Positions 63,987 through 64,000 of a stretch of DNA of 64,000 bases are shown here, piece after piece. This DNA comes from Flavobacterium sp. KJJ (lineage in GTDB: Bacteria > Bacteroidota > Bacteroidia > Flavobacteriales > Flavobacteriaceae). The notes beneath the pieces are model-generated. The model was not told the origin of the DNA, ran no database searches, and saw only the letters and a program-made list of their open reading frames with translations. Both the position numbers and the translations under genes were made by a program. The first letter of the stretch is position 1. Every line of letters starts with the position of its first letter. The stretch lies in NCBI RefSeq assembly GCF_000708595.2, contig NZ_JARP01000001.1, forward strand, positions 558,001-622,000, in the 5' to 3' direction.

Positions 63987-64000
63987 GCTGTCGGGCTATC

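Overview
This window looks like chromosomal DNA of a Flavobacterium-type Bacteroidota, close to F. johnsoniae in gene style. Four things point there: low GC; T9SS-style C-terminal regions on LamG proteins near the left edge; many Sec and lipoprotein leaders on surface enzymes; and intergenic repeats typical of Flavobacteria. I see no rRNA, tRNA, CRISPR array, transposase or prophage. Identifications rest on reading translated sequences and recalled family motifs; no search was run.

Layout. 1-2 kb: two tandem LamG/T9SS-type secreted paralogues, the first cut by the window edge. 2.2-9.4 kb: a small lipoprotein, YebC/TACO1, a Tsp-like S41 protease, GcvT, NAD(P)HX dehydratase, and a HipA-like kinase overlapping a DUF3037 protein. 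9.7-13.9 kb: a pectate lyase divergent from a Crp/Fnr regulator, then a GNAT acetyltransferase and an S10 carboxypeptidase. 14.0-17.3 kb: a repeat-rich accessory stretch with an AbiH-like gene, an unknown membrane-anchored coiled-coil protein and a lipoprotein. 17.5-22.8 kb: the thrA-thrB-thrC operon, preceded by an unlisted 33-codon Thr-rich leader peptide (22641-22742, minus) and an attenuator-like region. 23.1-26.8 kb: hutH, then a PhoU-like DUF47 protein with a PiT phosphate transporter. 27.0-32.7 kb: five unfamiliar plus-strand genes, three of them WG-repeat proteins. 32.8-35.7 kb: an S12 hydrolase, HAAS-like membrane protein and PadR regulator in a start/stop-overlapping operon, then a DUF421 protein. 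35.7-44.5 kb: a protease-like/RimK fusion, clpC, gyrA, a TPR protein and OsmC. 44.7-53.1 kb: DUF349 protein, outer-membrane barrel, aroE with a TPR protein, class III aminotransferase and an OstA-like protein. 53.4-55.3 kb: GH13 amylase lipoprotein. 55.4-61.9 kb: a minus-strand run rsfS-ftsH-LUD-cdsA-psd-ACBP-SOD, divergent from birA. 62.1-63.9 kb: SRPBCC protein, pyrE and a divergent Nudix hydrolase.

Most of the window is housekeeping. The signals I consider most worth checking are the thr leader/attenuator; the strong tendency of several unrelated repeat families to begin exactly at, or include, stop codons; the palindromic elements around the AbiH-like gene; the WG-repeat cluster with a duplicated upstream segment before its first two genes; and two heptanucleotide CCTGAAA arrays.
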